This document shows positions 49,061 through 60,198 of a stretch of 64,000 nucleotides of DNA, piece by piece. The stretch is from Nectonema munidae (lineage: Eukaryota > Nematomorpha > Nectonematoida > Nectonematidae). The notes below the pieces were generated by a model. That model was not told the origin of the DNA. It was given only the letters and a program-made list of their open reading frames with translations, and searched no databases. The DNA lies in contig JAUIRK010000509.1 in assembly GCA_030549495.1 (NCBI GenBank), forward strand, positions 124,001 to 188,000, in the 5' to 3' direction. The position numbers and the translations under genes were made by a program. Position 1 is the first letter of the stretch, and the number at the start of each line of letters is the position of its first letter.

Positions 49061-49099
49061 GGCTACTAAAACAAGTGACGAAAAAAAAGTTTACAATAA

Positions 49100-50300
49100 A
49101 CCATATACGAGACAGGATATGTGTTTAAATGGCAGGGGCGGATTCTGCCCGCGATAGAAAAAATGAGAATTGAGAGAAAGGTGAGTGATGAAATAAGATG
49201 AATAAATGTAAGTGTTTATATATATTACACAAAGGTTCTGAATTTGATGGGGATATTTATTTTTATATATTTTTTTGGCTAAATATCAGTATTCATCAAT
49301 CAAAATTGATAGTAGCTGTCAATAGGATATTTTTTTATTAGATGCTTTTGTCAATTAACTTTGCATCTAAACTAGCATGCTGATTTCATTGATATTACTT
49401 ATATTTTACACATTTCACTAGTGGTCAGCAGGTCTGGTTCATATCGAATAAATTGGCTAGGTGGATGGATTACTCTGTACTGAATTGCATTGTTGCTTAA
49501 AGTTAAATTTTAACATTTTTAGCAACGAAATGTTACCAAGCTTAATTATTAACACAGAAGAACAAAGAATCATCTTATATACTCTTCATTTTCTACCTAC
49601 ACATATATTCAGTCAGTAAAGTAAATTGTTTGAAAATATATTTAGCACATGGGTCTATGAATTGATAAGTATGTAGTCGTGAATTTAAATTTGGCCCTTT
49701 TAAATAGAAATTGAAGGTTTAATTTTTTTGGAAGAGATATTCTACAAAACTTAAATTCGTATAAATTTGTTATTCCATTTCCTAAGTTATAAAACTGATA
49801 AAGGGGATGGGGCAAAACTGATTTTAATGGGGTCGGGACTATAAGAAAGTGTATACATTTATATTTCAAAGGAATTTCAGGGGGGGCAACATAAATCCCA
49901 GGGGGGGGGGGGGGGGGGGGGGTGGGGCAAAGCTCCCCTCTATCAACGGGCCTAGTTACAGCAATTAATAGGGATAAGCTTTAAATTATAGTGTTCTTAT
50001 ATAGTTATGTGTTAAAAAATATTTGTCCCGCTCAAAAATCTATGGGCGCTTGTTCAAATTACTGGCTGCATTACTATTTATGATCAAATATAGCTCAAAT
50101 TTGTATTATTATATCAAAAAATAGATTTTAAAAATTCATTATAAGTTACCCTTAAAACAAGAAAAGTAATATGAAAAGTCAATTCGGAAAATTATTGCAG
50201 AGTGGGGTGAAAGGATTTTTCGCTCCCCTTAAAATCACATTGGAGGGAAGGGAGAGGGGGTCGTTACACCACCGGTTGTGAGCCCCTGCACTATTAACTA
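49100..50300. repeat. Repeat-like block with 22-G homopolymer
   Basis: Contains a run of 22 G (49901-49922) followed by TGGGG, inside several other G-rich phrases (49801-49835, 50199-50260). A short matched pair gcaggggc (49132) and gcccctgc (50273) suggests terminal repeats of a decayed DNA element, but no target duplication was found. No coding seen. Confidence 0.4.
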
Positions 50301-51230
50301 ATTGCATCAGAAGCCAAACCGCAGTCTAAATATTAAATAAAGAAAGCTTGTAAAGATGCGGAAGGAACTAATCTTCTCAACTCACCCACTGAACCGATGA
50401 AATTCTTTGCCAAGTGCTTTCATTGAAGCTGAGACAGTATATGCTTTAATAAGAGTTCGGAGGGCATGTAGCTGACCAAACATGATTGTCTGGAGAAGTA
50501 TCACTCTTTTGGAGTATATCTTTTTGTGCATTACTTGACTCATGTACCACAAAAAGGTTTCGGTGTTTAATAAATGCATTATATTCTGTTATTTTATGTG
50601 CAAGTTTATTGCAATAAGAATGGTGATTATGCATCAGGATATTTATAACCTTTTTAAAAAACTGGACTTTTTAGCCTAACAAAACATTTCAATTTAGAAA
50701 ATTAATGAAAACTATTGAAAAAAATATATTTTTACAAGTAATAACATTTAAAACAGGTACTAACTAAAACCTTGAATCAAACATTCTTTATTTTGTTTGA
50801 AATAGAATTAAAAATAATTATTTAAAAAATTTTATTAAATTTGTAAACATGTTCTTTTAAATGAAAAACACATTATAGATAGAAAGAAAACTATATACTC
50901 TGAAAAATAATTCAACTCAAATCGCAGTTCAAACAAAATTAATTTTAATGCAGCACTTAACCCAAAGACGATATCATAATCACGTAACTATACTTTTTTA
51001 ATTATTCAGTAAGAAACTTTTGAAAAATGGCTAATTGTTTTTTCTACCCTAATTGCTAAACCAATCTAGTTTGAATTAATCTTTTTATTCTTAAATTCTA
51101 GAATGCTCTATTAAATTTAGATTAGGAAATTACTTGAAATTGTTTAACTAAATTATTTTTATAATCAAAAGGTAGCAGAAATTATTATTTTTATTACTAT
51201 ATAAAAGATTTAACTAAAATATACTTTTTA
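50300..51230. other. No gene seen
   Basis: AT-rich, nothing recognised. Confidence 0.4.
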
Positions 51231-51234
51231 TTAG

Positions 51235-51560
51235 GTTGTACCCATCAGCTTTGAGCCTCAATCGTTGTTAGGGTGTACCTTTCAGCTTAACAGTTGAAGG
51301 TCAGGGGTTCGATTCCCAAGGTTCCCAATTCTAAAAACAAATTCACAAAAACTGTGATTAACCATCTAAGCATAATGTGAGCATATAGCCTTAAGGGTTA
51401 ACGTGCTTTGATATCTCCAACCAACCAACCCATCAGCTTTACAGTTGAAAGTCAGGGGTTCGATCCCCAAAGCACCATACTATTAAAAACTAAAATCATA
51501 AATAATCGTGATAAACCATTTGCAAGCATAATCCCATATTTAAAAATTCTATTAAAAGTG
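51235..51560 (+). repeat. Tandem pair of tRNA-like SINE units, family C
   Basis: Two related units follow each other. Each has a cccatcagctt phrase, then a gttgaaggtcaggggttcga-type B box, then a tail with ctaaaaac(aa) and gtgat(ta)aaccat(ct). The first lies at about 51240-51370 and the second at about 51428-51545. They differ from families A and B. Confidence 0.7.
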
Positions 51561-54530
51561 CGATATAACCAACTAGCCAAATAAACACTATTTCAACGTA
51601 TTCATTATTACTAAAAAGGTTTACTTTAGATAAAACTTTTAATTTTTATTTTATAAGCAAAATAGGAAGGAGAATGAGTCTTATGAATTATGGTTTTAAA
51701 AAAAACTGACTTTTTGAGAGAGTTCATGTTTTATCTGATATTTAGAAATTAATTTGTCCCTAAATATTTTCAATTTTCGAGCTGTACCAAGAACACTTTT
51801 ATATAACTTCTTTATTCAGTTTGTGCTACTGAAATTATAATAATAGTAATGATTGAAATGTTATCCTTTGAAGGAGACTATCTGACTATAAATTTGTCAT
51901 TGAAAAAGAAAATTTTTTAAAATACAAATTAAAGACCCAAAATATATCCATTTTTTTATCCCAGCTTTCTCGTTCTCTATGACTAATCAATCAATTAATC
52001 AAGCATTTTCTAATTTTTAAAATTATCAGATATATATCAAAAATTGTATGAAAAAATTGTAATGATTCTATAAAAATTTAGCAAGAAAATGACAATTTAA
52101 TGATACAGACAAAACATTCTTGGTTACCATTAGTATCTAATTGCTATAAAAAAAAGTATTTTCTGACGTGTTTCATTAACAATTTTCTCAACAATGTAAG
52201 TTATAAATAATGAGGAAATATATTTGTAAAACAAAATTAATTTTATTACTAATAAAGACATCAAAACATTTGAAGGGATATTGAATCTTGATAAGTTTAT
52301 TCAATTGTTTTAATTTGATTCGAATTGTGGTGACGCAGCTTATAGATTATAAGCTGGCTTGAAGCTTAAAAGAGCCGAGTGCCTTTAAAACCAAGATTTT
52401 GAGTATCAAGTCTGAAAGAGAATGAATTGAAAGAATTAAGAAGCGGTCTTATCTTTAAAAATCAATTATAACAAATATAAAAAATTGTAAAAACTGGACA
52501 CTTTATTGCTGATTTTGCTGACTAGTTTCGTAGTGTAAACTCTTTTTTCAAAGCAAATATATTAATGATAAAATAGTAAAAATGAGATGTAACGGGAATG
52601 AGGATATTGGGAATAAACATTTTTTGTATAAGGAGGTGATGATGTTGAGGATAAAATTTTATTTTATCAATTTTTTTAACGCCAACTCAAAGCCAGTTCA
52701 AAGGCAGTGCTAGAAGATGATTCTCTTTAAAAATTTTCATAAAAAACATTGAATGACAATATGATAGGCCAATCTTTTAAAAATATCTGATGCTAATAAA
52801 AAAAAATAACTTGACAATAAGTAAACATCTCTAACATTCAGATTTTGCACAATTATAGGTATATTCGCATAATACATGTACATGAAAAAACTTCTTTCCA
52901 CAAGTAAATGAATATTCATCTTTTTTAAGATAGAAAATATAAACATACTTATTTTTTATTATCTAATTGTGCATTTTCTTAAAAACTTTATTTTTTTGCT
53001 TATCATGATGATGATTTTCGACATATATTTCTAATTCTATCTACAAATACAGGAATATTCACTTACAACAAAGGATTTTCCTCATTTAAATCGTTGCATT
53101 CGACAATTTAACCTTCATATTGTTGGTAATGATTATTTTCCATTATTTTAATTTATTGATCGATATTTTGCTCAAATGCCTGGCTTTGATGTAATCACAT
53201 CATTAGCCTGTATGAACAAGTTGAATACATTAACATGTTCGAAAATTTCTTCGAAATAATTCATCAAAGTTTTTTGACAATGTAATTTTTCTTTTAATTC
53301 TTGATATTTCTTTCAAAAAACGGTCAACAATTTGATCAAAGAAAATAACAAAACTTTTAACGCATCCACTGAGAAAAGAACATTGTATTTCACAATTATA
53401 TAGTCACATTTTTGAAATTCACATATTCAAAAGCTTTTTGAAAGAGTAAAACTTGAACAGCTTTTTTACTGCAAAAACGACGCATTTAATAGCGTTATTT
53501 ATGTCTGACAATTAAAGTTTATTTGTTAATAAGTTTTCGCTACGTAGAATCCAATAACGTGGGAAATATATGTCGCTGAAATTTTCGACATCGAAACAAA
53601 ATCTTTACACTCTAAAATACTTTAAGTAGAATTTGTGTTAGACAAATTGAAGCATCAATGTAAAGTGAAAAGCAAGAAGCAATAATTGACTTTCCATAAT
53701 GTTCTTTCATCCAAAGCAAATAAATGGAATGTTTCATATCTTCAACTACATATACTGAACATCAAAAGCATGTCATATTTCTATGTAAAAGAGTATTGCA
53801 CAAAAGATTGCTCCTTGATTAAAACTTGTTTAATTAATTATTTTTCGGATATCGAGTGAGTATGTTAGAACTAAAAAAACTGTAACAAAATGACAATTTT
53901 TTGCTCAAGGGGCCCAAAAAAGCCCTTTTATACCGCTGAGTCATGAACAAGTCAGAGCAACAAAAATTTTTAAGTCTGAACAAAATAAAACCTCAAGGCT
54001 TTAAATCAAATTTAATAAAATGAGTCCTTTGTAGCGAATAAATCAATTCTTACCAAAGTAGAAACAATGCTGAGTATAGAAAATAGAAAGTGATAAAAAA
54101 TATTCAATCATTTTCTTTATGTTAGGCTTAATAAACCATAGTCACAATAAAATAATAATGTTGCCATGATAACGAAGTCTTTACTCATTTAGAAGTACTA
54201 TACATACAAATAAAAATAATGCACTAACATATAAGTTGGCCTTCAATAAACTTTTTTGTCAAAACCTACTTGGATTCTCTGAATTTATCAGTACACTCAT
54301 GCGGATCCACATGACCCCTTTCAGAAATCTTCTCATATAATAATAAAGTCTATTTGGGAAAGATTATGTTACTTAGAAAGTGAGCGTTAAACATGATAGC
54401 AAAAGTCTTTCCGTTTTATCTTATAATATTTATAATCACTGTTATCTTTTGTTCAGATTTTTTCTTGACTGTGAAATCTATTCAATTTTACCAAAAGCTT
54501 ATTTTGTAATTCGTTCTTAGACGTTTTTTT
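51560..54530. other. No gene seen
   Basis: About 3 kb of strongly AT-rich sequence without recognised exons, repeats or RNA genes. Confidence 0.4.
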
Positions 54531-54539
54531 TTAATTATT

Positions 54540-57500
54540 TCACCATACTTATGCTTTCGATGACGACAACACAGTCATAATAAATATTACACCGATATTC
54601 GTTGAGCGTTGCTTCCAGTATGATTGAAACGAGATCCATGCCGTGAGTGGGGTGTTTTTTTGATAAAAAAGTCATATGAAGTTTGTCATCGTTATCGCAA
54701 ATGAGAATTTGAGATTTCTTTAGGTTGATCAAAGTTGAAGAAAGGAATGCTTCGAGAAATATCCTGCCCAGAAGATTTCCAAGTGTTAAAGTCAACTTTA
54801 CTTCTATTCAGGATGTTATATAGTCGTGAGAGGGTGCTAATGTTGTAATTGATAAAACCTTGAGCTTTTTAACAGTTTTTCCAATGAGTATGCTCTTGGC
54901 TGGAAGCGAGGAAGAAAAAATGGCTTCTATTTTTTTAAAAATCTTATTAGAAAAGGTGATTCTTCGCTTATTGAAGTGACCCACGTAGTCAATCTTTGAC
55001 GAGTCAATAAAAGATCATTTTTTAAAGGTAACCTCAATAACTCGGACATTCAAAATGAGAAGAAACTTTCGGTAGCATTATTGCAACTTTGACTGATTAC
55101 AAGCCAGAAGAAGCATGTCTTCTATGTACACAAGGATTTTTCGATTTCCTTCATGGACTTCGCAAAGGGCAGCCTTATGTTTAACAAAGATCTTCGCTAA
55201 ACAGCAGGCAAAAAAATTGCTCCTTTGAAAAATTTTCTGAACTGATTAATTTGAGAATTTCTGTGATTCTTATGGATTGATATACCATAGAACGGTTCAT
55301 AGTCAAAACGTCCAAAATCCAAAACGCCCGAAACCAAAACTAAAACATCCGAAACCAAAACGTCCAAAAACCAAAACGTCCGAAAACCAAAACGCCCGAA
55401 ACCAAAAGGTGCGAAAACAAAAACGTCTAGAAATCATAACTTCACAAAACAAAAAAAAGTCTCGGAAAAAGTTATACTAATTAGTCGAATTTGCAAGACT
55501 TTGAAAATTAGACTTGTTATCAAAGATCAAAGGAAAAACTACACGATTTGAATGGAATTTAAGAGATTGGAAGGAATTTTTATCTATTCCAGTAAAAAGA
55601 CACGCTTGATTATATGCATTTTTAATTTAAATCTAAAATATGTAAAGTTTTAAACTAAAAAACTAGAAATAGAATTTTTTAAATAAAAAAATTTTGTGCC
55701 CAATTTTTCAGTTTTTTTTCTCAACATTCTCGAAAAAAAATGTTTTTTAGGGTTCAGATACTAATTTTCGGACCTTTTGGTTACGGACGTTTTGGTTTTC
55801 CGACGTTTCGGTTTCGGACGTTTTGGATTTCGGACGTTTCGGTTTCGGACGTTTTGGATTTCGGACGTTTTGACCAGGCACCCCATAGAACACATCCTTA
55901 AAATATATTTTTGTAGGGTTGCCATATGGTAGATGGACAAACATTATTTAATATGAAGCACATATTCATAGATACGGGATCTCTGACAGAACTTTAGAAA
56001 AGCCAAAATTGGCAATGAATTTGACCCCATTATCCTAAGTGGGATGAAATTTGAGGATTATCAGCCAGTTCAATCATTTTACACTACAGTAAACAGTCAA
56101 CGACTTTATTAACAATAAAGACTTTCTGTTCCTTGACAAGATATAAAAACCTTAAGAAGGACCCAAATTTACTGGAGTCGATGATATTAGTCATGGAACC
56201 GTAACATAATACTTTCAGGGAGAAGGAGTCTTTTAGGGGTGGAATATATTTTCAAGAATTCTTCGACGAGGAGAAGGAAAAAGATTACTTTATAGTAATC
56301 ATTATTCCAAATCCTTCAATACAGTTATGGACTCCAGCATCCAATGATTCTCAATGACTGTAAGATTTTTATCCTTGTTATGAGGGCTTTTGATTTTGGG
56401 AATTCATTTTAATCAGCGTAAGAAAGAACGGCAGTGAAAACTTTGCTTTTGACATCGGCTATGAAATATTTTTAAGGTTAGAATAATAAATCACCTTGAT
56501 GATTTCACTAAGCTATTGTTCGACGTCAACCTTTTAATTGTGAAAGATCAGACAAAATTGTGGGACATCCGTTGATATTTCAACTGGGTCAATTGGGGGA
56601 TGTTGTTGAAGAATGACATAAGATCATCGATAAGAGGATGTTTTTGGGCAGAAATACTTAGAGAGCACACAAATATTAAAGAGAAATCGCTTAAATCAGT
56701 GTTTTTCGACCTTTTTACTCCAAGGGATCACCTTAATCATTTGTTATTTGAAAAATTTTTATCCAAAATTTACTTTCAAAATAACAATAATATAAAAACC
56801 AAAATCTTCAAATTTGTTCATTATCAGTGTTCTGTGAAGACCACTGCAGCCAACCTTAATACATATACCTTTAAATGTATTATAGTGGAATTATACATAT
56901 TTAATAACAAATAAAAAATATTGCTTCATTTTTATTCTAAAATTATTGATAGTTTACTTTTATCTCTCCTGATCTCCTCAATTAGAACTTACGGGTATGT
57001 AGTTTCAAAATTTTCCTTCCTTATAGACATTATTAAATCCTATATATTTATATTTATATATATATTGTGTTTGAGATCCACATTAAATGTATGACTCTGT
57101 ACGGTCCTGTAGAAGAAATTTATGTTTTTGAAGTTTCTTCCAAGAAAAATATTCCGTGCTAAGAATACAAGTAAAAATAGTGTTCCTAGCGAGATAGCGC
57201 ATTTTCTGAAATGGTGCATTACCCTTACAACTTGGCACGCTTTGTAGATGAGAATTCTGACAGGAGTGAGCGTTACTGAAAGTTTGTCAAGGAGCTCCGT
57301 GGTCTCGTAAACCTCCTTGGATTGATTGTTTGAGATTCTGTGATCACCGGGTGTATGTTTGTGTGCTTGTTCAAAACTTCGAACTCATCCCTTCATATCA
57401 AGTCGATATAATTCTTGAAGATATCAAAGCAGGAGAGAATATCTTGTCTTTAATGTTTCAATTTACAGCAGGAATGAGTTAAGGGTTTGAAGCGAATCAA

Positions 57501-57850
57501 GCCTTGGACTCCTCCAAGACTTGCACTATTCCTAAATGTCATCATTTCAGATGTCCTAACAGACCTCAGGAGAGGATTCCCATAAGGAGAACGAGATTGA
57601 ATTTGGGACATAACAGAGTCCTGATCTTCAATTAGAATTGAATCTGATCATTCTCTTTTTTTAACGAAGTTTTCAAAGATCTGGTTGTAGAGGAGCGAAA
57701 TACTCAGAGCTGGTGGATTCTGGTCCGTTCATGATTTCTGTTAGGACTAGTGAAGACTCAGAAAAGGTGTTAAAGCGGCTTCGCGTAAACACAATTTCTG
57801 GAGCACCTTATTGTGAGTAGAAATTTTTGCTACAAGTTTGAAGAAAGAAA
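54540..57850 (-). mobile_element. Old broken LTR-retrotransposon relic (Ty3/gypsy-like, tentative)
   Basis: The minus strand between about 55240 and 54540 shows weak resemblance to a reverse-transcriptase region and its downstream part. The stretch up to about 57850 has similar less-AT-rich composition and may be the rest of the internal region. No LTRs were recognised. It is clearly broken, with many breaks, and looks old. A foldback MITE (55294-55882) is inserted in it. Both the family assignment and the outer limits are uncertain. Confidence 0.4.
55285..55891. mobile_element. Foldback MITE, AAAACGTCC family, with 9-bp TSD
   Basis: The element (55294-55882, 589 bp) begins ggttcatagtcaaaacgtcc and ends ggacgttttgaccaggcacc-like (inverted). 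It is flanked by the exact repeat ccatagaac (55285-55293 and 55883-55891). Both ends carry arrays of about 11-bp units such as gtccgaaaaccaaaac (left, to about 55437) and their complement (right, from about 55775). The centre is plain AT-rich sequence. A 9-bp duplication fits MULE-type mobilisation. A single end of the same family lies at 4224-4310. Confidence 0.9.
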
Positions 57851-57859
57851 AAGTATATA

Positions 57860-58520
57860 TTTTTATCATTATTAAAAGGAACATTCATTTATCAAGAGGG
57901 TCCAAAAATGGGATCACATCCAGTGTTCGAATCCAAGAACTTGGTTTAACTAAAATCTCTTAATAAGCTCACTCTATATAAGTATGCATTTATTTTGTAA
58001 GAACTAAAAAAAATTAAAAATATAAACTTATTAAATAAAAATTGTTATAACTTTTTAAAATATAAAAAAGGTAAAATGAAAAATAAACAAATAGGAAGCA
58101 AAAAAAGAAGCTCTTTGCGGAGGTGTCAGAGTTAGGGGGAATGGGGGTGGGGGTCAATAAGAAAAATTTGGGCCTCCCCAAGAAATTATATGTTATACAG
58201 TTATATCCAATAAAATTGCTCAGCCCATTTTTGATTAAAAATTATCCCGGTTCAAATTCATGGCACGTCACCAAGTATATATGTTTATAGTAAATATTCC
58301 AACTACATTTAGCTAATCCATAAACTCAAAATTAAAGTTTTTTCAATAGGATTATTAAAAAATGGGAGAACTTTAAGGCTTTTTAGTGTGAAGGAGTGTC
58401 TAAGCCGGATGGAGAATTACCTGTGATGATAATGCCCTCATTCCTCAAACTCCCTCATTGGTAGTTGATTGTTTTGACACTCAACTTTTGTGTGATCCAG
58501 TTTCGAATGTGTAAATGTAC
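57860..58520. other. No gene seen
   Basis: AT-rich, with a G-rich phrase at 58132-58158. Nothing recognised. Confidence 0.4.
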
Positions 58521-58524
58521 AATA

Positions 58525-58650
58525 TAAAAATTTGATGAGGATAGATGATGTAGGAGGTTGAAGGATGTAGGTTCGAAACCCGTCTTGGATTGTCTTGCCT
58601 TATTTGATCGCAATAAACTACTCGCATTCACCCTATATAACACATTTATA
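58525..58650 (+). repeat. Possible tRNA-like SINE
   Basis: The phrase gatgtaggttcgaaacccgt resembles a B box and is followed by a tail different from families A-C. Only one copy was seen in the window, so the call is weak. Confidence 0.35.
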
Positions 58651-58799
58651 GCAAACAATAAATTCACACGGTTTGGAAGTTAATTTTTAAAATTTTTGGT
58701 GATCAATTGGGAAAAATGGACGATGATTTTTGGTTTTGATGGATATCCTAAAAACGATTCATCTTCAGCAAATTATAATCCAGCATATTATGGAAATGT

Positions 58800-59300
58800 C
58801 AACTTTGATTTTTACCCTCTTGGTTAATCTTTCTGAGAATATTGTGATGCGAACAGGATCACGGTGAATATGGGCATAATGGTAATGCCGTTTGCGAGCA
58901 CCAAGAATAGAAGGAGGAGAGCGAGACAATCGATGGTGGGTGCTTAGTCTAATGCAAGTTGGGGGATAAACCTTGTGAAGGCTTTGCAAACACGTTTTCT
59001 CAAAGGACTGGCCACCGTGAAGGCGAGAGAGATAAGAGTAAGCTGTTTTTAAGCGGATTGATAGCACCTATTAAAAAATTCACACAAAACTTAGTGCATA
59101 CAAATGAGGTGGGTGAGGAGGTTTTGTGAGGCAGGCAGGCAGGGTGACGCGCTTAACACCCCTCCTCCTCATTGTAATGCAATTTTGCTATAATCCAATT
59201 GTTTTGCTCGGTGACATTGTTTTTTCCTTGTCAATCACATGAACACCATGATTTGATTGGTTTGATGTTTGTCATGTTAATTGCTTAATTAACAAGTAGC
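58800..59300. promoter_or_regulatory. Non-repetitive GC-richer block upstream of noggin
   Basis: A stretch 540-1040 bp before the noggin start codon is less AT-rich than its surroundings. It contains ggcaggcaggcagg, tgacgcgctta and a run of homeodomain- and CCAAT-like words (gatttgattgg, gttaattgcttaattaac). The open minus-strand frame 58765-59067 has no recognised domain. A promoter or enhancer is plausible from position and composition only. Confidence 0.3.
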
Positions 59301-59567
59301 TTTTATTCGATGTGTGTGAGACTTGAAAAATATTTTGTAATTGAAGAAAGCATAGGCAGGATCAGCAGACAACTCGTGTCTCTTTCTCAATCAAAAATGC
59401 AATAAAAAGTGATTAATCAAGGAAAAAGTCTAAACAAATCAATTTGAAATCATCGATACGCTAAACACTTAAGCCTTGGTTTGGCTATTTGCGAATCTTG
59501 ACGAAAATTTGTTAACAAAATGATGATCGAATAAATCATCATAAAATAAATAAGGAAAAGCTTTCGT

Positions 59568-59602
59568 ATTATTATTATTATTATTATTTATATATATATT
59601 AA
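59568..59602. repeat. (TTA)n/(TA)n microsatellite
   Basis: Alternating attattatt units running into tatatatata, 240 bp before the noggin start codon. Confidence 0.9.
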
Positions 59603-59838
59603 TGATGACGACGAAGAAGACAATATATAGAGATGCACTCGCTTATACAAGTTCAAACACTAATACTAATAGTAGTAATAATTATTTGATACAATATTGC
59701 ATTTACAACATAAATATATGTGCAAGATTAAATTGCTCTATGATGTGCTAAGCACAAACAATTTAATTAATTTTTTATTCCCTCATTAAAACTGCATCTC
59801 CTCACATCCTTTCCTCTTCTGCAACTCCTTTTAAAAAG

Positions 59839-60198
59839 ATGTCAAAGACGTGTGCCTTTTTCTTCCTACGCGCTTTCCTACTCGTCACATGGCAGAGTTT
59901 CGCTTTACAAAAAATTTCCTACAACTCCATCCTGAAGAAGAACTTCGAAAAGTATCGGATCCAGCCATCCAATGAACTCCCTCTTCTCAATCTGATAGAG
60001 CATCCGGACAAGAAGTATGATCCTTTGAAGACGGAGCTTGACACGCGCCAGCTGTATGGTGCCTTGGGAAATCACTACGACTTGAACTTCATGTCGGATA
60101 AGAAGCCGCTTGACGCAATCTTAGAGCCAAATGGAACACTAGAGTATGGCTTTTCCATGAATAGGAGAGGCCTTCCAATCAAAGATCATCCCTTCAAA
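59839..60198 (+). CDS. Noggin homologue, exon 1 (signal peptide and N-terminal clip)
   Basis: Noggin is a secreted antagonist that wraps around BMP dimers and blocks receptor binding. The ATG at 59839 begins a hydrophobic signal peptide (FFFLRAFLLVTWQSFA). NELPLLNLIEHPDKKYDPL then matches the N-terminal clip of vertebrate noggin (NLPLVDLIEHPDPIFDP), which carries the receptor-site-blocking Pro, and GALGNHYDLNFM matches SLLGGHYDPGFM. The exon ends in phase 0 at the donor TTCAAA/GTATGC (60198). Vertebrate noggin is encoded in a single exon; here at least two introns interrupt it. Drosophila is known to lack noggin, so presence here is of interest. Confidence 0.95.

Noticed and set aside
49132-50280. 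hAT-type element bounded by gcaggggc and gcccctgc
   Set aside because: The shared end is only eight bases and the flanks show no 8-bp duplication; kept only as a low-confidence repeat block.
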